Positions 1 through 8,903 of a stretch of 64,000 nt of DNA are shown here, piece after piece (positions within the stretch are counted from its first letter, which is position 1; the number at the start of each line of letters is the position of its first letter). The notes under the pieces are model-generated. The model was not told the origin of the DNA. It made no database searches and worked only from the letters and a program-made list of their open reading frames with translations. Both the position numbers and the translations under genes were made by a program. The stretch is from Pyrinomonadaceae bacterium. Lineage in GTDB: Bacteria > Acidobacteriota > Blastocatellia > Pyrinomonadales > Pyrinomonadaceae. The stretch lies in NCBI GenBank assembly GCA_017983495.1, contig JAGOBH010000006.1, positions 182,178 through 246,177 on the forward strand, written 5' to 3'.

Positions 1-1
1 G

Positions 2-1453
2 AAAACGCGGGTGGTCGACGCACAAGGGCGGACGATCATTCCCGGGTTTAACGATGCTCACGTTCACTTTTTGGAGACCGGACAACAGCTTTCGTCCGTT
101 GACCTGAGGGACGCGCAAACGCCGGAGGAATTTGTTAAGCGAATTCGGGATTTTGCCGCAAAGCTGCCGAAGGGACGCTGGATACTCGGCGGAAAATGGG
201 ATCACGAGAACTGGAAACCGAACAACTTGCCGACGGCAGCGATGATCGACGCGGCGACGCCGAACAATCCGGTATTTATCGACCGGCTCGATGGCCACAT
301 GGCTCTTGCCAATACTCTCGCAATGAAGCTCGCTGGCGTAAATAAAGATACGAAAGAGGTTGACGGCGGGCTGATCGTCCGGGATGCCGCCGGAAATCCG
401 GCCGGTGTCTTTAAGGACGCGGCGATGTCTTATATCTACAAGGTCATCCCCGATACGTCGTTCGAAGAAAAGCTTGAAGCGGCGCAAGCGGCGACGGACC
501 ACGCCGCATCGTTGGGGGTTACAAGCGTCACCGACGTTTCCGCGGGAACGGACATCGGCGTTTATCAGGAACTGCTAAAACGCGGAACACTGAAAACCCG
601 TGTCTACGGATGCTCGACGCTAGGCGATTACAAGCGTTGGGAACGCACCGGCGTTCGGGCAGCATTTGGCGACGCGATGCTCAGGGTGGGATGCCTTAAG
701 GGCTATGCGGACGGCAGTCTCGGATCAACGACAGCATGGCTGTTCGAGCCGTACCTCGACGATCCGAAATCGACGGGCCTGCCGAGCGATGAGATCACAA
801 AGACGCCGGAACTCGTGCTCGGTGCGGACAAGGCCGGCCTGCAGGTAAATATTCACGCGATCGGCGACAAGGCAAATGCGACGATCCTCGACATTTACGA
901 GAAAACCGCGGTAGCAAACGGCCCACGCGACCGCCGATTCCGGATCGAACATTCGCAGCATCTGCGGCAGGCAGACATTCCGCGTTTCGGCAAGCTGAAG
1001 GTGGTTGCTTCGATGCAGCCGTTTCACATCATCGATGACGGCCGCTGGGCTTGGAAACGGATCGACGAAAAGCGTCTGAAGGGAACCTACGCGTTTCGCA
1101 CTCTGCTCGATACGGGTGCGGTGCTGGCTTTCGGGTCGGATTCGCCCGTCGCTCCGCTAAATCCGCTGTTCGGTGTTTACGCTGCGGTCACCCGCCGCAC
1201 GCTCGACGATAAGAACCCGAACGGCTGGATACCGGAACAGAAGATCTCGGTCGATGAGACCGTGCGTGCCTTCACGTGGGGTTCGGCGTATGGCGAGTTC
1301 CAGGAAAACATCAAAGGTACGCTCGAGATGGACAAGGTTGCGGACTTTGTGATCTTGTCGGACGACATATTTACAATGGACGCTACCAAGATCGGCGGCG
1401 TCACGGTCGTGATGACGGTAACAGACGGCCGCGTCGTTTTTGAGAAAAAATGA
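2..1453 (+). CDS. Amidohydrolase family protein (YtcJ-like), 5' truncated by window edge
   Basis: The open frame runs back to base 2 without a stop, so the true start lies outside the window; the GTG at 11 is not a credible start because the visible protein begins in mid-domain. It belongs to the metal-dependent amidohydrolase-3 (YtcJ-like) family. Visible marks are the metal-binding HVH after PGFND, WDHENW, the [13 protein letters not shown] stretch carrying the expected Lys, [13 protein letters not shown] and the late GSDSPV Asp, all in family order. The C-terminus ends normally ([13 protein letters not shown]). Family members hydrolyse amide or N-acyl bonds; the substrate cannot be read from sequence. 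It overlaps the next gene by 4 bases (ATGA), which suggests translational coupling to its paralog. Confidence 0.9.
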   Translation, partial: KTRVVDAQGRTIIPGFNDAHVHFLETGQQLSSVDLRDAQTPEEFVKRIRDFAAKLPKGRWILGGKWDHENWKPNNLPTAAMIDAATPNNPVFIDRLDGHMALANTLAMKLAGVNKDTKEVDGGLIVRDAAGNPAGVFKDAAMSYIYKVIPDTSFEEKLEAAQAATDHAASLGVTSVTDVSAGTDIGVYQELLKRGTLKTRVYGCSTLGDYKRWERTGVRAAFGDAMLRVGCLKGYADGSLGSTTAWLFEPYLDDPKSTGLPSDEITKTPELVLGADKAGLQVNIHAIGDKANATILDIYEKTAVANGPRDRRFRIEHSQHLRQADIPRFGKLKVVASMQPFHIIDDGRWAWKRIDEKRLKGTYAFRTLLDTGAVLAFGSDSPVAPLNPLFGVYAAVTRRTLDDKNPNGWIPEQKISVDETVRAFTWGSAYGEFQENIKGTLEMDKVADFVILSDDIFTMDATKIGGVTVVMTVTDGRVVFEKK

Positions 1454-2964
1454 CGCTTTTACTCAGATGTTTGCTAATAGTGCTGGTGCTCTATGGCCAG
1501 CATTATTCGCAAGTACGGGCAGATCTCGTCATCATTAACGCCACCGTTCGAACGATGTCGCCGGCGGGACGCACGGCTCAGGCAGTTGCGATAGCCGACA
1601 ACAAGATCCTGGCGGTCGGCACCGACCGTGAGATCACGGCTTTTGCAGGGCCGGCGACGGAGATAATTGACGCACGCGGCCGGCTGGTGCTGCCGGGTTT
1701 TAACGATTCCCACGTACATTTTACAGCGATAGGCAACATTTTTTCTTCGGTCGACCTGAGCGGCGTCAGATCACATGAGGAATTAGTGACAAAAATTGCG
1801 GAATTCGCACGATTTCTGCCGGAGGGGCGTTGGATACTTGGGCGCGGATGGGACCATCAAAAATGGACGCAGAAGGTTTCGCCCACAAAAAAGCTGATCG
1901 ATGCGGTTACATCGAAAAATCCGCTTCTGGTTTATAACGCCGATGGCAAGACGGCTCTCGTCAACAGTCTTGCATTGGCAAAAGGCGGAATAAGCAGGGC
2001 TTCACGGATATCTACCGAAAGTGAGATCGAGCGTGATGCAGACGGTGAACCAACCGGAATATTGCGGGGACCGTCGGTCAGCAGGGTCAGTTTGACGATC
2101 CCTCAGCCGCACGTTCAGCAATGGCCTGATCTGATCGAAACCGCGTCAAACTACGCCGCATCGCTCGGGGTGACGAGCGTACAGGACGTACACTCCGACG
2201 AACTTTCGGACACGTATCGTGCCCTCGCCGCACGCGGCAAGTTAAAGACCCGCGTGTATGATTGCGCACCGCTGTCGAGTTGGTCAAAGGTCGCCGTCGC
2301 CGGGATCACAGCAGCAACCGGCGACGGGATGGTGCGGACCGGCTGTCTCAAGCACTTTTCGGACGGCGACGAGGAAAGTACGGACGAACTTGTGCGTGAC
2401 ATTGCCGCGGCTGACAAGGCAGGCCTGCAGGTGATGATGCATGCGATCGGGCCCGAGGCGAACGCGATCGTTTTGGGCGTGTTTGAGCGTGTAATTGCGG
2501 CAAACGGGCCTCGCGATAGGCGATTCAGGGTTGAACACGCTCAAAACGCACGCAAGGCCGATCTGCCCCGGTTTGCACGGTCGCAGATAATCGCGTCGAT
2601 GCAGCCATGGCTGTTTTATCGGCCGGGACGTCCCGAAACGGATTTTAGAACGCTCTTGAATTCGGGTGCTCGGCTAACCTTTGGCTCCGATGCGTCAATG
2701 ACCGACCTCGATCCGCTGCTCGGGATATTCGCCGCGGTGACCGGCAACGGGTCGATTTCGGTCGACCAAGCCGTTCGCGCTTTTACGGCCGATGCGGCGT
2801 ACGCGGAATTTCAGGAGAACGTTAAGGGCACGATCGAGCCGGGTAAACTCGCGGACATCGTGATCCTGTCAGAGGACATCTTTAGGGTTTTACCTGCAAA
2901 ATTACGCGAAACAAGGGTAATATTGACAATAATGGATGGAAAGGTCGTTTATCGGTCGCTATGA
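1450..2964 (+). CDS. Secreted amidohydrolase paralog with shortened active-site loops
   Basis: A 504-residue protein with a hydrophobic N-terminus (about residues 1-24) that looks like a signal peptide, then the beta-sandwich start ([14 protein letters not shown]) and the amidohydrolase barrel. It is clearly homologous to the gene before it: [39 protein letters not shown] and [21 protein letters not shown] all align. It has lost about 25 residues after SDG, where the neighbour has [10 protein letters not shown], and a second block near SMQPW. HSQHL has become HAQNA, and HAIGDK has become HAIGPE. The metal HVH and the GSD Asp remain. It may have changed substrate or weakened activity. ATGA overlaps on both sides make a three-gene coupled unit. 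Confidence 0.88.
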   Translation: MTLLLRCLLIVLVLYGQHYSQVRADLVIINATVRTMSPAGRTAQAVAIADNKILAVGTDREITAFAGPATEIIDARGRLVLPGFNDSHVHFTAIGNIFSSVDLSGVRSHEELVTKIAEFARFLPEGRWILGRGWDHQKWTQKVSPTKKLIDAVTSKNPLLVYNADGKTALVNSLALAKGGISRASRISTESEIERDADGEPTGILRGPSVSRVSLTIPQPHVQQWPDLIETASNYAASLGVTSVQDVHSDELSDTYRALAARGKLKTRVYDCAPLSSWSKVAVAGITAATGDGMVRTGCLKHFSDGDEESTDELVRDIAAADKAGLQVMMHAIGPEANAIVLGVFERVIAANGPRDRRFRVEHAQNARKADLPRFARSQIIASMQPWLFYRPGRPETDFRTLLNSGARLTFGSDASMTDLDPLLGIFAAVTGNGSISVDQAVRAFTADAAYAEFQENVKGTIEPGKLADIVILSEDIFRVLPAKLRETRVILTIMDGKVVYRSL

Positions 2965-3863
2965 GGTTCGTGCTTTTTGTGATCATCGTGCTGGTTGGAT
3001 GGGCGATCGTTCCCGCTCAGCAGATAACTGACGACAATTGGACAACCTTGAACGGCCGCCGAAATGGCTTTTCGGTTTCGCTGCCGGGAAAATACGTTGT
3101 TTACCGATCGGAAATGTTCTCCGAATTGACCGTGGCATCAGGGGTCAACAAGATGACGGTGGTACTGCGGGCATTCGAAACGGGAATGGGCCGGCGAATG
3201 ACTGGGAAAGTGCTTTCCAATCCCAGAGGCGAAGATCACAAAATAGCGGCCTACAAAAAGGGCAAGTTCGATGTTCAGACCGAGATCATCGACGGTTCGG
3301 TCTTTGACATAGCCATTCAGGCAACGTCTTCAGACGGATATTATTCGATCCATATAACCGCGGATAAGGCGGAAAATCCGACGGCTATTGCGGTGCTGCG
3401 ATCGATCAGACTGGAAGGGCAGCCGCTTTTGAAGCGGAACGATGGAGTCGGTGACCCTTCATATGCGACAATCGAACTATCGGCATTACGGTCGACCCAG
3501 GAAGTTCTCGACGCACTGAAGCACAAGCAGACGCAAGAGATCGAGATCGTCAGGGACACGGTAGTGAGTGCGGCCCTCGAGCCGACGGTCTTATATTCCA
3601 GGCCGCTGTTGATCCTGAAAAAGGAGATCCCCGTGTTTCCGCGGGGGACACTCCTGACAAATTCGGCGTTGATAGTACTGCTTGTCTCGTTCAAAGGCAA
3701 CGGCGATATTGGTAAGATAACCGTGATGAGGCCGTTGAGCGAAAGCAGTACTAAGGCAGCGATCGAGGCGGCTAAGAAAACGAAGTTTCTGCCTGCTGAG
3801 GTCGACGGAAGGCCGGTCGATGTGACCGTGCCGATCGAATACACATTCGTGGTTCTAAACTAA
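2961..3863 (+). CDS. Secreted protein with TonB-C-like C-terminal domain
   Basis: A 300-residue protein with an N-terminal signal-like helix (residues 1-20, ending VPAQQ). The middle is a mixed alpha/beta region without a family I recognise. The last ~85 residues (PRGTLLTNSALIVLLVSFKGNGD... through VDVTVPIEYTFVVLN) resemble the C-terminal domain of TonB-type proteins: a growth of beta strands around an alpha helix with AIEAAKKTKFLPA and a final VPIEYTF strand. No TonB N-terminal membrane anchor/proline region is present, so it is probably a periplasmic or outer-membrane-associated protein using the fold rather than an energy transducer. Its start overlaps the amidohydrolase stop (ATGA). Confidence 0.7.
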   Translation: MRFVLFVIIVLVGWAIVPAQQITDDNWTTLNGRRNGFSVSLPGKYVVYRSEMFSELTVASGVNKMTVVLRAFETGMGRRMTGKVLSNPRGEDHKIAAYKKGKFDVQTEIIDGSVFDIAIQATSSDGYYSIHITADKAENPTAIAVLRSIRLEGQPLLKRNDGVGDPSYATIELSALRSTQEVLDALKHKQTQEIEIVRDTVVSAALEPTVLYSRPLLILKKEIPVFPRGTLLTNSALIVLLVSFKGNGDIGKITVMRPLSESSTKAAIEAAKKTKFLPAEVDGRPVDVTVPIEYTFVVLN

Positions 3864-3883
3864 ATTTGGGAGAGCATTTATTT

Positions 3884-4408
3884 ATGAAGAAGTTACTTTT
3901 GATCCTGACATTCACTCTTATCGCGTCGTTTGCGGTTTCGGCCCAGGAAAAAATGGAAGGTGCCAAGCCAACTGAAAAGGACAAGACCGAGGCGATCCCG
4001 TCGGATAGCTATCTGAAGCGCGGTGCTCCTATCGGCAACTCGAAAAAGGTCTCGTTGAACAAGATCTTGAAGAATCCTGCAAAATACGCAGGAAAGACGG
4101 TTCTTGTCGAAGGTGTTGTCGTTCGCTCGTGCAAGTCCGAAGGCTGCTGGGCCGAGGTTGCCGAGAATATGGACGGCAAGAGCGTTCGCGTGAAGATGAA
4201 GGACCACTCGTTCTTTATCCCGCTTCAATCAGCCGGTTCTGCGACGCGAATGGAAGGCGTGGTTTCGGTCAAGACGCTGAGCAAGAAAGAAGTCGATCAT
4301 CTGATGAAGGATGACGGAGCTAAATTTGAGAACATCAACGCTGACGGTTCGGTGACCGAGGTCTCGTTTGACGCGACCGGGATCGAACTGAAAAAAGCAA
4401 CGAAGTAG
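3884..4408 (+). CDS. DUF4920-like secreted protein
   Basis: I chose the ATG at 3884 because GGGAGAG lies 9 bases before it and the protein then begins with a clean signal peptide (KKLLLILTFTLIASFAVSA). An upstream TTG at 3866 in the same frame lacks a ribosome site. The mature part (~155 aa) has a small OB-like domain with KTVLVEGVVVRSCKSEGCW: the Cys-x4-Cys-Trp arrangement and following strands fit DUF4920, a family of periplasmic proteins of unknown function, possibly metal-binding. A lysine-rich linker precedes the domain. It stands 20 bases after the TonB-C-like gene and is followed by a strong terminator. Confidence 0.8.
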   Translation: MKKLLLILTFTLIASFAVSAQEKMEGAKPTEKDKTEAIPSDSYLKRGAPIGNSKKVSLNKILKNPAKYAGKTVLVEGVVVRSCKSEGCWAEVAENMDGKSVRVKMKDHSFFIPLQSAGSATRMEGVVSVKTLSKKEVDHLMKDDGAKFENINADGSVTEVSFDATGIELKKATK

Positions 4409-4415
4409 TATCATT

Positions 4416-4466
4416 GAGAATCGTAAGAAACGAATTTCGGTTCGCGACTTACGATTCTCTTTTTTT
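4416..4466 (+). terminator. Intrinsic terminator abutting dusB
   Basis: GAGAATCGTAAG (4416-4427) pairs perfectly with CTTACGATTCTC (4448-4459), followed by seven T (4460-4466). The dusB ATG starts two bases after the T-run, so this terminator separates dusB from the upstream gene while leaving no room for a normal leader. Confidence 0.9.
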
Positions 4467-4468
4467 GT

Positions 4469-5560
4469 ATGAAACCCTTTAAGATCCGGGACATTACGAT
4501 CGACCCGCCGCTTATCCTGTCGCCAATGGCGGGCGTGACGGACTATACCTTTCGCCGATTGATCAAGCGGCGGGGCGGTGTAGGGCTTGTCGTGTCAGAA
4601 TTCATCTCGGTCGAGGGGCTGACCCGGCACAATCCAAAGTCGAAACGGCAGATGCATTTTGACGAGGAAGAGAGGCCATACGCGGTCCAGATCTTTGGCG
4701 GAAAGCCCGAACGTATGGCGATGGGAGCCGAGATGGCCCAGGAGATCGGGGCTGACATACTGGACGTTAACTGCGGCTGCCCGGCACCAAAGGTCGTCAA
4801 GAACGGCGGCGGCTCGGGGCTGCTGCGCGAACCGGCATTGCTTGAGACGATCCTGAAAGAGATAAAAAAGGCTATCACGATACCGCTGACGCTGAAGCTC
4901 AGAACAGGATATTCGGATGCGACGATCAATGTCGTCGATGTTGCGAAGATGGCGGAACAGTGCGGCGTCGAGCACATTCAGGTGCATGGCCGCACTCGTG
5001 AGCAGGGCTACAAAGGCCTTGCCAATTGGGATATCATCCGGCAGGTCAAAGAGGCCGTGAGTATTCCGGTGTCGGGCAACGGTGATATTACTACGATCAA
5101 ATATGGTATGGACCGCTGGAGCGAATCCGGTGTTGACGGCATCTTGATCGGCCGCGGGGCGATGCAGAATCCATGGATCTTTCGTCAGTTTGCGGATGTT
5201 CTTGCCGGCCGCGAACCGTATCAGCCGGATCTGGAGGAAAAGAAGGACGTACTGCTTGAGTTTTTCTCGATGTGCCGCGAGCAAATGCCCGAGATAGTCT
5301 CATTAGGCAAAATGAAGCAGCTCGCGGGCCAATTCACCAAGGGTCTGGTCGGCGGTGCGCAGTTTCGTCAAACGCTTTATCATTCGCACTCGGCAGACGA
5401 GATCCTGGATAACATCACGATCTATTTCGAAACACTTCAGCATCGTGAGACATTTGGCGACGGTGAGGTCGAGGCTGACAAGGATCTCGAATTCGAATCA
5501 TGCGACATCCAGCTTATCGTGCCGACCCGTGCGATCGAGTCGAACGCGGCTAACGCCTGA
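4469..5560 (+). CDS. dusB: tRNA-dihydrouridine synthase
   Basis: An FMN-dependent reductase that converts uridine to dihydrouridine in the tRNA D-loop. The 363-residue protein shows the Dus signature: SPMAGVTDYTFRRL near the N-terminus, catalytic Cys in DVNCGCPAPKVVKNGGGSGLL, LKLRTGYSD, VHGRTREQGYKG, SGNGDI and IGRGAMQNPWIF for flavin/phosphate contact. The C-terminal helical domain follows, then a ~35-residue acidic tail (GDGEVEADKDLEFES) longer than usual. There is no Shine-Dalgarno sequence; the ATG lies directly behind a terminator. A TACGAT hexamer at 4450-4455, inside the terminator stem, is a possible -10, but there is no good -35. The DusB assignment rather than another Dus paralog is likely but not proved. 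Confidence 0.93.
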   Translation: MKPFKIRDITIDPPLILSPMAGVTDYTFRRLIKRRGGVGLVVSEFISVEGLTRHNPKSKRQMHFDEEERPYAVQIFGGKPERMAMGAEMAQEIGADILDVNCGCPAPKVVKNGGGSGLLREPALLETILKEIKKAITIPLTLKLRTGYSDATINVVDVAKMAEQCGVEHIQVHGRTREQGYKGLANWDIIRQVKEAVSIPVSGNGDITTIKYGMDRWSESGVDGILIGRGAMQNPWIFRQFADVLAGREPYQPDLEEKKDVLLEFFSMCREQMPEIVSLGKMKQLAGQFTKGLVGGAQFRQTLYHSHSADEILDNITIYFETLQHRETFGDGEVEADKDLEFESCDIQLIVPTRAIESNAANA

Positions 5561-5593
5561 GGCGTCTAAACTAATTCACGCGGGAGTTTAACT

Positions 5594-6448
5594 ATGAAAA
5601 GTTCACCTATTTTCCTATCCGCATTGGTTCTCACTTTGTTGTCGGTATCGATGGTATCGGCCCAAAAGCTCAATCCCGAGGAAGTGATATCAAAGCACCT
5701 CGAATCAATCGGTACTGCCGAAGCCAGAGCGGCGGCCAAGAACATTATTGCGGTCGGCCCCGGTACGGCCAAATTCTTGTCAAATGCTGATCTTCAGGCT
5801 ACGGGCCGAATGGTGATAGCATCCGAAGGCGTGAAGCTGTTTCTCGGGATCAATTTGGAGTCAACATCGAATCGGTTTGCTGACGAACTCTACACATTTG
5901 ACGGCAAAAGCGGTTCGGCGGCCACGCCCCGGCAGGGAAAACGCTCGACGCTGGGCGAATTTATCCAGTCCAACCGGATGACGATCGAACAGGGAATCTT
6001 CGGCGGTTCGCTTTCCACGGGCTGGCTGATGGCAAACGCGGCGGCGAATAAGGGCAAGATCTCGTTTGACGGGGAAAAGAAGATCGACGGCAAAGACGTC
6101 TATGTTCTCGGCTATTCGAAAAAAGGCGGCGGTGACGTCGAGGTGTCGCTTTATTTTGATAAAGAAACCTTTCGTCACGTTCGTACGGACTACAGCCGAA
6201 TTTCGTCGGCAGGGATCGGGCAAAGGCCGGAAGATTCGTCGAAATTCGACGAGACCCGATTTAAGGTGACTGAGGAGTACAGCGACTATCGTGCTGAGGG
6301 CGGTCTGATGCTGCCGCATACATACCGGATCGTTTACTCGACGTCTGGCCAACGCGGGACGCAGGAGATCGAATGGAAATTCACGCTCAACGAATTTGCA
6401 TTCAACCAGAAGCTTGACGCCAACACGTTCTCGCCTCCAAGCAGGTGA
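5594..6448 (+). CDS. Secreted lipoprotein-carrier-like protein, function unknown
   Basis: A 284-residue protein with a signal peptide (MKSSPIFLSALVLTLLSVSM, then VSA|QK). After it comes LNPEEVISKHLESIGTAEARAAAKNI, the opening seen in periplasmic LolA/outer-membrane-lipoprotein-sorting-like beta proteins, then alternating strands such as YVLGYSKKGGGDVEVSLYFDKETFRHVRTDY and a final IEWKFTLNEFAFNQKLDANTFSPP, which is typical of that fold's end. I infer a lipid- or lipoprotein-handling beta-sheet protein in the periplasm, but no catalytic motif is visible. A GGGAG site lies 8 bases before the ATG. The next small secreted gene begins 8 bases after its stop, so they probably share a transcript. Confidence 0.72.
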   Translation: MKSSPIFLSALVLTLLSVSMVSAQKLNPEEVISKHLESIGTAEARAAAKNIIAVGPGTAKFLSNADLQATGRMVIASEGVKLFLGINLESTSNRFADELYTFDGKSGSAATPRQGKRSTLGEFIQSNRMTIEQGIFGGSLSTGWLMANAAANKGKISFDGEKKIDGKDVYVLGYSKKGGGDVEVSLYFDKETFRHVRTDYSRISSAGIGQRPEDSSKFDETRFKVTEEYSDYRAEGGLMLPHTYRIVYSTSGQRGTQEIEWKFTLNEFAFNQKLDANTFSPPSR

Positions 6449-6456
6449 TCTGACAT

Positions 6457-6912
6457 ATGAAAATAAGGCTTTTTCTCAGCGTTTTGATGATGTTGATCGG
6501 TTTGTCGATCGCCTCGGCTCAGAGTCAGCCGAAATCCGATCAACCGCTTGGAAAAGAGGTCGGGCCAATTCGTTCGTCTGCCGCGTATGCCGAGGTTTTG
6601 CTCCGCAAGACCGAACTTCAGGCGGAACTCGAATCGCTTCTGAGTGATTACACAGAACAGAACCCGAAGATAATCGATATTCGTTTCGAACTCGCCGCAC
6701 TGGCAAAGGATATCGACAAGATGTTTGCGGTGAGGCCGTCGGAGACCGGAAAGTTGACCGCAGCTTTAGGTAAGCTTGTTATCAAAAAGGTCGGAGTCGA
6801 AACGGAACTTTCTCGAATGCTTCGATCGTACGCAGAGGATCATCCGGAAGTAAAGCGGATGAAACGCAAGGTCGAAATCTATAGCTCGGCGATCAAAGAA
6901 ATACTCGGGTAG
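6457..6912 (+). CDS. Small secreted coiled-coil protein with duplicated YxExxP repeats
   Basis: A 151-residue protein with a signal peptide ending in ASAQ. The mature part is almost all helical and contains two copies of one unit: LRKTELQAELESLLSDYTEQ-NPKI (about residues 48-70) and VIKKVGVETELSRMLRSYAE-DHPEV (about 107-130). Each is followed by a charged helix. The (L)xxY(T/A)E(Q/D)xP(K/E)(I/V) pattern is the same as the turn in the coiled-coil hairpins of polysaccharide co-polymerase (Wzc/GumC-type) proteins, here without their membrane segments or kinase domain. No enzyme motif is present. It is likely co-transcribed with the preceding secreted protein and ends at a bidirectional terminator. 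Confidence 0.7.
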   Translation: MKIRLFLSVLMMLIGLSIASAQSQPKSDQPLGKEVGPIRSSAAYAEVLLRKTELQAELESLLSDYTEQNPKIIDIRFELAALAKDIDKMFAVRPSETGKLTAALGKLVIKKVGVETELSRMLRSYAEDHPEVKRMKRKVEIYSSAIKEILG

Positions 6913-6930
6913 CAAGGGCGAGTCGGGACA

Positions 6931-6980
6931 CAAAAATGGCAGGTTGGAACCCGTGTGGTCTCAACCCGCCATTTGTATTT
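6931..6980. terminator. Bidirectional terminator between convergent genes
   Basis: AAATGGC-a-GGTTG (6934-6946) pairs with CAACC-c-GCCATTT (6962-6974) around a 15-base loop, with T-rich flanks on both strands. It lies between the + strand coiled-coil gene and the - strand PPIase gene. Confidence 0.75.
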
Positions 6981-6993
6981 AAATACAGTCGGC

Positions 6994-8046
6994 TTAGTTG
7001 CCGGGCTTGGCTTTACGCTCATCGGCAAAGAGGATCGGCGATACCAGCGGGCGGTAGGTGTCACTGATCTTAATATACGACTCTTCGCGGAGGTCCGTCA
7101 TGAATTTCTTCTGAGCATCAGGAAGCTTTTCTTTCATGATCTCGAGTCGAACGGCATTTTCGTCAAACTGCGACTCATTACTCGCCGCTGTTCGTTCGTC
7201 GACACGAAGTATGCTGACGCCCGTTTCATCAGCTTCGACCGGGTCGCTGATAGCACCCTGTTTGAGGCTGCCCAGTACCGTGGCGAACTTGGGGCTGAGG
7301 TCTTTGACCGGCAAAGCCTCGAATTTTCCTAAGGTCTTTGCGGCATCCGGACGATCAGAGTTGGCAACGACCATTTTTGCAAAATCAGCTCCGCCGCGTG
7401 CCTCGGCAACGAGCTTATTAGCCTTTTCGCGAACCGCGGCCGGATCTCTGCCGGCAAAGGAAAGGAACATCTCGCTCAAACCGATCATCTCGGGCTTGGT
7501 GAACTTGCTCTTATTCTTTTCGTAGTAATCTTTCAATTCTTTGCCGCTAAATCCCCAGTAGACCTTGGCCTGAACCTCACGCTGGAGGACACGATCACGG
7601 GTGATTTGCTTTCGCCAGATCTCGCGGATCTCGCCCGGTTCAACGCCCTGCTTACGCATTTCTTCGTACATTGCGTCGAGCGTCTTGAGGTCATTTTGCT
7701 TCATGATCTCGACGAAACGCGCGTTGATGGCGGCATCGACCTCGGATTCGAGTCCGAGTTCCTTTGCCTTTTGAACCAGCAGCTCTTCATTGATGAGATT
7801 CGCGATCATCTCGCCGCGTTTCTCTTCGACCATCTTCTGAGCGTCTTCGCGTTTTGCACCTTTTTGAACTTCGGTCTCAATGACGGCTTTTGCCTCCCGC
7901 TTGATGCTCGAGAGCGTGATCACGCCGTCGTTCACCTGAGCGACAACCTCGTCAACAACCTTGGTTTCTGTTTCCTGTGCGAACGCCGGAACCGCAATCA
8001 AAGCCAGCCCAAGGCAACTCAAACCGATAAATCTAACTAGTTTCAT
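6994..8046 (-). CDS. SurA-like periplasmic peptidyl-prolyl isomerase
   Basis: A 350-residue secreted chaperone/PPIase. The ATG at 8046 is preceded by AGGAG with a 6-base spacer; a TTG three bases further upstream is less likely. A signal peptide (KLVRFIGLSCLGLALIAVPAFA) precedes a SurA-type N-terminal helical domain (DEVVAQVNDGVITLSSIKREA... INEELLVQKAKELGL). A single parvulin (PpiC) domain occupies about residues 180-290 (EMIGLSEMFLSF...ADFAKMVVANSDRP...LGKFEALPVKDLSPKF), and a C-terminal helix follows. The parvulin core is degenerate compared with active family members, so the chaperone role may dominate. It faces the small secreted genes convergently. Confidence 0.85.
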   Translation of the reverse strand: MKLVRFIGLSCLGLALIAVPAFAQETETKVVDEVVAQVNDGVITLSSIKREAKAVIETEVQKGAKREDAQKMVEEKRGEMIANLINEELLVQKAKELGLESEVDAAINARFVEIMKQNDLKTLDAMYEEMRKQGVEPGEIREIWRKQITRDRVLQREVQAKVYWGFSGKELKDYYEKNKSKFTKPEMIGLSEMFLSFAGRDPAAVREKANKLVAEARGGADFAKMVVANSDRPDAAKTLGKFEALPVKDLSPKFATVLGSLKQGAISDPVEADETGVSILRVDERTAASNESQFDENAVRLEIMKEKLPDAQKKFMTDLREESYIKISDTYRPLVSPILFADERKAKPGN

Positions 8047-8234
8047 CAAATACTCCTAAAAAAGGCCAAACAATCTTATATCTTTACAGACGGATTTTTG
8101 CAAACTGAAGGTTTGATGCGGAAAACGGCCGATGAGTTTATTATCTCCGTGACCATGCACGAAATCCTTGAATTAAATGCCTATTAGAACTTTTTAAATA
8201 CTAGCAGGTAACTGCACCACCCGTCCCTATTGAA

Positions 8235-8903
8235 ATGCAGAAAAAATGTACGCAGTGCCGATTGGTTAATTTTCCGGCCGCCTCCGAGTGTGTCCGCTGC
8301 GGAGGCGTGCTAGCGGGATTTGACCGTTCGCGAAGTGTCGGCGGCATTATTGTGCGCCGTGCACTGATATGTGTGCTCGTTTGCGGCATCGTACTCGCGG
8401 GCTTTTATTTGTCGCTCGTCGGATCGGCCAGATCGCTGACCTATGATCAAAAGCAGATAGTAAATCGGGCGATCTCACTTCTGCGGGATAGAGGATTTAC
8501 GGACGAGGTTTTTTTACTCGAGTACGTGACTGTTTTTCGAAGCGAGGACAACTGGCTCAATGCCTCTGTCGCAAAAGAAAGTGCATATGCGGCGACAAAT
8601 TACCCATTCGAGATCATTACGTTCTATGAGGATTACTTTGCTTATCCACGCGACGATGTTGAAAGGGCCGCGATCTTGCTACACGAATCCAAGCACCTGC
8701 AAGGTATGGATGAGCACGAAGCGTACGAATATGTCTGGAAACACCGCGAACAACTTGGTTGGACACGGGACCGTTACCGTGACTCGCCTGTTTGGCAGAA
8801 TATACGCATCCAGACCAAAGACAACGTACCTCAGCTATTCGTTTGTGAGATAAACGAAATGGCAGACTGCACCGAAAAACCGCGTCACAGCCTGATCGAC
8901 TGA
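8235..8903 (+). CDS. Zinc-ribbon membrane protein with HExxH metallopeptidase-like motif
   Basis: A 222-residue protein that I cannot assign to a named family. It begins with a four-cysteine zinc ribbon (CTQCRLVNF...CVRCGG, residues 4-24), then a single membrane helix (about 36-58, RALICVLVCGIVLAGFYLSL), then an outside or periplasmic domain. That domain contains AAILLHESKHLQGMDEHEAY: HESKH is a literal HExxH zinc motif, followed eight residues later by a Glu in DEHEAY that could be the third ligand. This suggests a membrane-anchored zincin-like protein, but activity is inferred only. Two cysteines near the end (CEINEMADC) may form a disulphide. Its last 19 bases overlap the 3' end of mfd on the opposite strand. 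Confidence 0.75.
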   Translation: MQKKCTQCRLVNFPAASECVRCGGVLAGFDRSRSVGGIIVRRALICVLVCGIVLAGFYLSLVGSARSLTYDQKQIVNRAISLLRDRGFTDEVFLLEYVTVFRSEDNWLNASVAKESAYAATNYPFEIITFYEDYFAYPRDDVERAAILLHESKHLQGMDEHEAYEYVWKHREQLGWTRDRYRDSPVWQNIRIQTKDNVPQLFVCEINEMADCTEKPRHSLID

